Positions 7,648 through 10,748 of a DNA stretch of 10,748 nucleotides are shown piece after piece (position 1 is the stretch's first letter; each line of letters opens with the position of its first letter). Source of the stretch: Candidatus Methanoperedentaceae archaeon (GTDB lineage: Archaea; Halobacteriota; Methanosarcinia; Methanosarcinales; Methanoperedenaceae); NCBI GenBank assembly GCA_027371625.1, contig DAHXMQ010000131.1, positions 1 through 10,748 on the forward strand, read 5' to 3'. Position numbers and translations under genes: made by a program. The notes under the pieces are model-generated. The model ran no database searches, was not told the origin of the DNA, and worked only from the letters and a program-made list of their open reading frames with translations.

Positions 7648-8082
7648 ATGCCAAAAGTAGTTGTTGTGTATCTCAGTACATCAGGTAATACAAAAGCGAT
7701 GGCAGATGCAATCGCAGAAGGTGTTGAATCAAGGAACGTTGCAGCTTCGGTCATGAATTTCCATGAGGCAAGAATAGAAGAAATCAAGTCTGCGGATGCA
7801 ATTGCAATAGGCTCTTCGACTTTCTATTATAAGATGCTGCCTCCCATGGAAAAATTCATTGACAGCCTTTCAAAAGCGAATGTAAAGGGTAAAACTGGTG
7901 CAGCCTTCGGCTCTTATGGATGGAGCGGCGAGGCGCCTGTTATGATTGCGGAAAAGATGCGCGAACTCGGTATTAATGTTATCGACCCTGTACTGCGCAT
8001 ACAGTATCAGCCTACAGACAAGGATCTTGAAGAGTGCAAGAGGCTGGGAAAGGACTTAGCCAACAAATTGAAAAAAGCGTAA
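7648..8082 (+). CDS. Flavodoxin-domain protein (FprA-type flavodoxin)
   Basis: A 144-residue single-domain flavodoxin-like FMN protein. The phosphate-binding loop STSGNTKAM is at 10-18 after the first beta strand (KVVVVYLS). The second FMN-contact loop is GSSTFYYKMLP at about 55-65, and GSYGWSGEAP near 88-97 is the isoalloxazine-side loop. The sequence resembles the C-terminal flavodoxin domain of FprA-type flavoproteins (F420H2 or NADH oxidases) but lacks the metallo-beta-lactamase diiron domain. As start, promoter and ribosome site are all clear, it is a stand-alone protein and not a fragment. It probably carries electrons at low potential in the cytoplasm; partners are not identifiable from neighbours. 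A T-rich run (TTATTTTTT, 8104-8112) lies 22 bases after its stop and probably ends transcription. Confidence 0.9.
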   Translation: MPKVVVVYLSTSGNTKAMADAIAEGVESRNVAASVMNFHEARIEEIKSADAIAIGSSTFYYKMLPPMEKFIDSLSKANVKGKTGAAFGSYGWSGEAPVMIAEKMRELGINVIDPVLRIQYQPTDKDLEECKRLGKDLANKLKKA

Positions 8083-8103
8083 GTTGAAAATTAACTGGTG
8101 GGC

Positions 8104-8112
8104 TTATTTTTT
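8104..8112 (+). terminator. T-tract terminator after the flavodoxin gene
   Basis: TTATTTTTT at 8104-8112 follows the stop by 22 bases, in line with T-tract termination in archaea. A weak AGTT/AACT hairpin lies between, too short to count on. Confidence 0.5.
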
Positions 8113-8118
8113 GACAGG

Positions 8119-8183
8119 CTCCACATTAATCTACACAATAAGACATTTGTATTAAGTATAACTATAATAGAATTAATGTGGAG
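8119..8183 (+). promoter_or_regulatory. Perfect 12-bp inverted repeat bracketing the promoter and start codon of the HTH-ACT regulator
   Basis: CTCCACATTAAT at 8119-8130 and its exact reverse complement ATTAATGTGGAG at 8172-8183 are separated by 41 bases. The right arm contains the ATG at 8176. A TATA-like TGTATTAAGTATA (about 8149-8160) lies between the arms, about 22-26 bases before the ATG, predicting a leaderless mRNA. Arm centres are 53 bp apart, close to five helical turns, so proteins bound to both arms would face the same side. Role as operator is inferred. Confidence 0.65.
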
Positions 8184-8679
8184 TATTATCCAGGAAAAAT
8201 TCAGGAACCATCCCGCACAGGAAAAAGTGGTGAGGCTGCTTTTAGAAAGGGGCTTCCAGATAAACGCAGAGGGGAGGGTTGTCTCAGGCAGCATCGAAAT
8301 CCCGCACACCCAGATAGCGCAGGAAATCGGGGTGGATAGAAGGGTTGTGGACGCAACCTGTGAAACGATTTCAAAAGATGCGCATCTCATGGCGATTTTC
8401 CGGAACATCCGCACCATGCCGCTGCTAAGGGATGTGGCGCCGCTGCTCGGTCTTGGCGTCATAATCATCACACCAGATGACGCCGCGAGAAAAGGGCTGC
8501 TCGGAAGCGTGGCGACAGCGGTGGCTGAGCACGGGATAATTATCAGGCAGGCTGTGTCTGATGACCCTTATTTAACCGAGAACCCAAGGCTAACGATAAT
8601 TACGGAGGGAAAGGTGAGCGGGGAGCTTGTGAATGCTCTTACGAGGATAGAGGGCGTGAAGAGCGTGACTGTTTATTGA
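8176..8679 (+). CDS. HTH- and ACT-domain regulator, predicted regulator of amino acid metabolism
   Basis: A 167-residue archaeal protein of the type described as predicted regulator of amino acid metabolism with an ACT domain (COG2150 type). The N-terminal helices (1-30) lead to a helix-turn-helix at about 42-66 (HTQIAQEIGVDRRVVDATCETI). The C-terminal ACT domain (about 93-167) shows the beta-alpha-beta pattern GLGVIIITP, an alpha helix, then HGIIIRQAV and a final beta-strand VKSVTVY. ACT domains usually bind amino acids, so DNA binding gated by an amino acid is plausible; the ligand is unknown. The in-frame ATG at 8098 would give 193 residues but adds an untypical 26-residue stretch and ignores the TATA box. 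The ATG at 8176 fits homology and promoter spacing. Its start codon lies in an inverted-repeat arm, which suggests autoregulation. The 3' end overlaps the convergent polymer-forming gene by 7 bp. Confidence 0.85.
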   Translation: MWSIIQEKFRNHPAQEKVVRLLLERGFQINAEGRVVSGSIEIPHTQIAQEIGVDRRVVDATCETISKDAHLMAIFRNIRTMPLLRDVAPLLGLGVIIITPDDAARKGLLGSVATAVAEHGIIIRQAVSDDPYLTENPRLTIITEGKVSGELVNALTRIEGVKSVTVY

Positions 8680-9518
8680 TCCTCCAGCATCGTAAATCCA
8701 TAAAACAACCTTTTTCCAAGCTCATCCAGCCCTTCAAGGTTGTCCTTTTCCACCACCACGTCCTGAGCCGTCAGCATGCCATCCACCTTTGAAGTCTCAT
8801 GCATAACTATTGTATCCGCGCTGATCTTACCCAGAACCTTGCAGTTCCTTCCAAGAACCACCTTTCCTTTTGTCGAGACAAGATTCCCGTGGATGGTGCA
8901 GCTTCGCCCGATTGCAATATCCCCGGTCGTGCGGATGCTTCCGAACAATGTCACGCGCTTCCCCATGTGCATATACCGCGCGCGGATATTGCCGAGCAGT
9001 CGGCAGTGGTTCCCGATTATCGCACGTGAAGTGGTTCTAATCGCTTCAAGGCTTATCTTCGTTCTGTCGGGTATTGACATGATCGGGTTCCCGGTCTCGT
9101 CCGAGAAAAGCTCGGAAAGCGCCTTTTCAACCTCCTCCTCGTTCCCCAATCTCAGCAGAGCCAGAAAATAAAGGAAAATGAACAACGTCACAGGCAGGGG
9201 GTCTCGCACCACGATCCAGCCTTTGACATCGTACCCACTGTTGATTTTCACGTTGTTTCCTACATCAAGATTTCCTTCCGAAAAGAGTTTCCCGTCTATA
9301 TTGACAAATTCCCCCAGATATGCATCCGTTCTCGTCCTCACGTCGCCCGCAATCTCAGACCACATATCGATTCTGACATCGCCCTCGGAGATTATGTTGC
9401 CCGAAACCTTCACATGCTCCCCTGCGATTACGCCTCTTGCAATTAAGCCGTAGCAGAGCTCTGCATAGTTTCCCACAAGAACATCCCCTTTAACCACGAT
9501 GGAGTGCTCTTCCATCAC
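8673..9518 (-). CDS. Polymer-forming (bactofilin-like) protein with two beta-helix blocks
   Basis: A 281-residue protein built from short repeats of the VxGDVxxG, xVxIxG and CxVxGxI kind, typical of right-handed beta-helix bactofilin/polymer-forming proteins. Repeats occupy about residues 5-97 and 155-262. Between them lies a hydrophobic stretch (PLPVTLFIFLYFLALLRLG, about 106-124) and an acidic helix. That insertion could be a membrane-associating helix or simply a packed helix. Bactofilins self-assemble into filaments or scaffolds under the membrane; the role of archaeal members is unknown. GTG at 9518 and ATG at 9515 are the only usual starts in the frame; neither has a Shine-Dalgarno. The frame stays open for 34 codons upstream (to TAA at 9621-9623) and reads like protein just before the start (ELLIPDNT), so the true N terminus is uncertain. 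It is divergent from the cooT-like/gap pair. Confidence 0.82.
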   Translation of the reverse strand: MMEEHSIVVKGDVLVGNYAELCYGLIARGVIAGEHVKVSGNIISEGDVRIDMWSEIAGDVRTRTDAYLGEFVNIDGKLFSEGNLDVGNNVKINSGYDVKGWIVVRDPLPVTLFIFLYFLALLRLGNEEEVEKALSELFSDETGNPIMSIPDRTKISLEAIRTTSRAIIGNHCRLLGNIRARYMHMGKRVTLFGSIRTTGDIAIGRSCTIHGNLVSTKGKVVLGRNCKVLGKISADTIVMHETSKVDGMLTAQDVVVEKDNLEGLDELGKRLFYGFTMLEDQ

Positions 9519-9596
9519 TGTGTTATCGGGAATGAGCAGTTCCTTCAGTTCCGTCGTTTGCAGTGCCTCCGCTTCACTATAGTCGCAGGGGATGAT

Positions 9597-9608
9597 AAAT
9601 ATTAATAT
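9597..9608. promoter_or_regulatory. Palindromic TATA element shared by cooT-like/gap (+) and the polymer-forming gene (-)
   Basis: AAATATTAATAT contains the perfect palindrome ATATTAATAT (9599-9608). Its centre is about 26 bases before the ATG at 9630, so the cooT-like mRNA would be leaderless. Read on the minus strand it would start a transcript near 9577, with a leader of about 60 bases before the GTG at 9518 that contains a GGAGG at 9570-9566. Confidence 0.55.
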
Positions 9609-9629
9609 CCCAGGGTCGAATTAACTGCC

Positions 9630-9803
9630 ATGTGCGAACTCAGGGTAATTCTCAAAGGAAATATCGTTATGGAGGATGTTGTGAGGATAACAGCGAATAA
9701 GGATTCGATAAAGCTGCAGGGCATAATGGGCGAGACAAAGACCATTAAGGGAAGGATTGTGGATATCAATCTAACAAAACAGGAAGCTGTGATAGGAGAA
9801 TAA
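9630..9803 (+). CDS. CooT-family small protein
   Basis: A 57-residue protein starting MCELRVILKGN and continuing with a VMEDVVRI segment. This matches the CooT-like family of tiny beta-rich proteins. Cys2 right after the initiator is the residue that binds nickel in characterised CooT, a maturation factor for nickel CO dehydrogenase; in archaea the family was also annotated as predicted RNA-binding. The nickel role here is inferred from family membership and from Cys2. The gene begins a tight pair with gap: only one base separates its stop from the gap ATG, and the gap Shine-Dalgarno (AGGAG, 9794-9798) lies inside its last codons. A TATA element about 26 bases upstream supports the start and a leaderless mRNA. 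The link to gap is unexplained. Confidence 0.82.
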   Translation: MCELRVILKGNIVMEDVVRITANKDSIKLQGIMGETKTIKGRIVDINLTKQEAVIGE

Positions 9804-9804
9804 A

Positions 9805-10748
9805 ATGAGGGCAAAAGTTGCGATCAACGGCTATGGAACGATAGGAAAACGGGTGGCAGATGCGGTGGCTGCGCAGGATGACATGGAAATTGTGGGCGTG
9901 GTGAAGACAAAACCAAGCTTCGAGGCGCGCATCGCAGAGGAAAAAGGATACGCGCTTTATACCACATCCAATGAAAATATCGAGCTTTTCAAGAAATCAA
10001 AAATGGATGTCAGCGGCACTTTAAATGAGCTTCTTGATATAGCAGATATAGTGGTCGATGCAACGCCCGGGGATTTCGGGGAAGAATATAAGAAACTCTA
10101 TGAAAAACACAACATAAAGGCAATCTGGCAGGGCGGGGAGGAGCATGAACTTACAGGATTTTCCTTCAATTCTGAGGCTAATTACAGCAAAGCTGTCGGC
10201 AGGGATTTTGCAAGGGTGGTTTCGTGCAACACCACAGGGCTTGTCAGGGTTTTTTATGCGCTCGATACAGCTTTTGGCGCGAAGAAAGCAAGGGTTACGC
10301 TGATCCGGCGCGCTGCTGATCCCAATGACATAAAAACAGGTCCCATAAACGCACTCGTACCCGACCCGATAAAGCTTCCTTCGCACCACGGTCCTGATGT
10401 GAACTCCATTCTTCCTGACATCGATATCACAACCATGGCAGTAAAATCCTCTACTACGCTAATGCATCTCCATGTGCTGAACGTCGAACTGAAAGAGGCA
10501 GCAAGCGAAGAGGAAATTATAAAAGTCTTCGGGGAAAGACCGCGCATCAGGCTCGTGAGCAGCAAGGACAGGATAAAATCAACAGCAGAAGCCATGGAAT
10601 TCGCAAGGGATATGGGAAGACCACGCGGGGATATGTGGGAGAATGTGGTGTGGAAGGATTCGATTTCTTTCCACAAAGGAGAGCTTTACTTCTTCCAGGC
10701 AATCCACCAAGAATCGGATGTGGTTCCTGAGAACATCGATGCGATAAG
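9805..10748 (+). CDS. gap: Type II glyceraldehyde-3-phosphate dehydrogenase, archaeal (partial, cut by window end)
   Basis: Archaeal type II GAPDH interconverts glyceraldehyde 3-phosphate and 1,3-bisphosphoglycerate with NAD(P)(H); in methanogens it mainly serves gluconeogenesis. The 314 codons present open with a Rossmann dinucleotide motif, INGYGTIGKRVADAV at 7-21. The active-site cysteine is C141 in SCNTTG, the archaeal counterpart of the bacterial SCTTN motif. RRAADPNDIKTGPINALVPDP and the PSHHGPDV segment are also typical. Family length is about 335-340 residues, so only about the last 20-25 are missing. The ATG at 9805 is preceded by AGGAG at 9794-9798 with 6 bases of spacing. It is co-transcribed with the cooT-like gene from the 9597-9608 promoter. 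No internal stop or frameshift is seen. Confidence 0.95.
   Translation, partial: MRAKVAINGYGTIGKRVADAVAAQDDMEIVGVVKTKPSFEARIAEEKGYALYTTSNENIELFKKSKMDVSGTLNELLDIADIVVDATPGDFGEEYKKLYEKHNIKAIWQGGEEHELTGFSFNSEANYSKAVGRDFARVVSCNTTGLVRVFYALDTAFGAKKARVTLIRRAADPNDIKTGPINALVPDPIKLPSHHGPDVNSILPDIDITTMAVKSSTTLMHLHVLNVELKEAASEEEIIKVFGERPRIRLVSSKDRIKSTAEAMEFARDMGRPRGDMWENVVWKDSISFHKGELYFFQAIHQESDVVPENIDAI

Noticed and set aside
7648..8082. Flavodoxin as a truncated piece of an FprA diiron flavoprotein
   Set aside because: It has its own promoter, strong ribosome site and complete flavodoxin fold, and there is no beta-lactamase-like domain remnant upstream.
8098..8175. Longer HTH-ACT regulator from the ATG at 8098
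   Set aside because: The extra 26 residues cover the inverted-repeat arm and TATA-like box, and the ATG sits inside the flavodoxin terminator region.

Overview
The window looks like chromosomal DNA of a methanogen-type euryarchaeon. My best guess is the Methanosarcinales/ANME-2 area, but the lineage is an inference from gene families and was not tested by a search. The archaeal markers are an archaeal-type riboflavin synthase (RibC), a class I lysyl-tRNA synthetase, an archaeal phosphopantetheine adenylyltransferase, a type II glyceraldehyde-3-phosphate dehydrogenase, a RecJ-like DHH protein with DnaJ-type zinc fingers, and an HTH-ACT regulator. Several genes also have a TATA-like box about 25-28 bases before the start codon, as expected for leaderless archaeal mRNAs.

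Layout. Bases 1-931 are AT-rich and hold two convergent, C-terminally cut genes: a MjaI-family restriction endonuclease (+) and a beta-class N4/N6 DNA methyltransferase (-). Their 3' ends overlap by 37 bp. This is a broken restriction-modification system, probably specific for CTAG. The methyltransferase start overlaps the stop of the RecJ-like gene (928-3039, -) by 4 bp, and composition shifts sharply there. Next are a small two-helix membrane protein (3277-3642, +) and a class V aminotransferase (3649-4794, -), which converge on a stem-loop/T-tract terminator. The aminotransferase is divergent from ribC (4907-5368, +) across a short promoter region with a perfect 16-bp palindrome. ribC converges with lysS (5529-7037, -) across a 160-bp gap containing a large inverted repeat. 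lysS is divergent from coaD (7105-7563, +), followed by a flavodoxin (7648-8082, +) and an HTH-ACT regulator (8176-8679, +). The regulator's start codon lies in one arm of a perfect 12-bp inverted repeat. Its 3' end overlaps that of a polymer-forming (bactofilin-like) protein gene (8673-9518, -). Last comes a tight pair, a CooT-like small protein (9630-9803) and gap (9805 to the right edge, cut).

How the genes relate. Most are housekeeping: flavin and CoA synthesis, lysine charging, amino-acid metabolism and gluconeogenic/glycolytic carbon flow. They sit in short divergent or convergent units rather than one operon. The clearest co-transcribed pair is cooT-like/gap. I did not find a convincing new multi-gene system. 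The most informative signals are the restriction-modification remnant with near-total absence of CTAG in the window, and the inverted repeat bracketing the HTH-ACT promoter.
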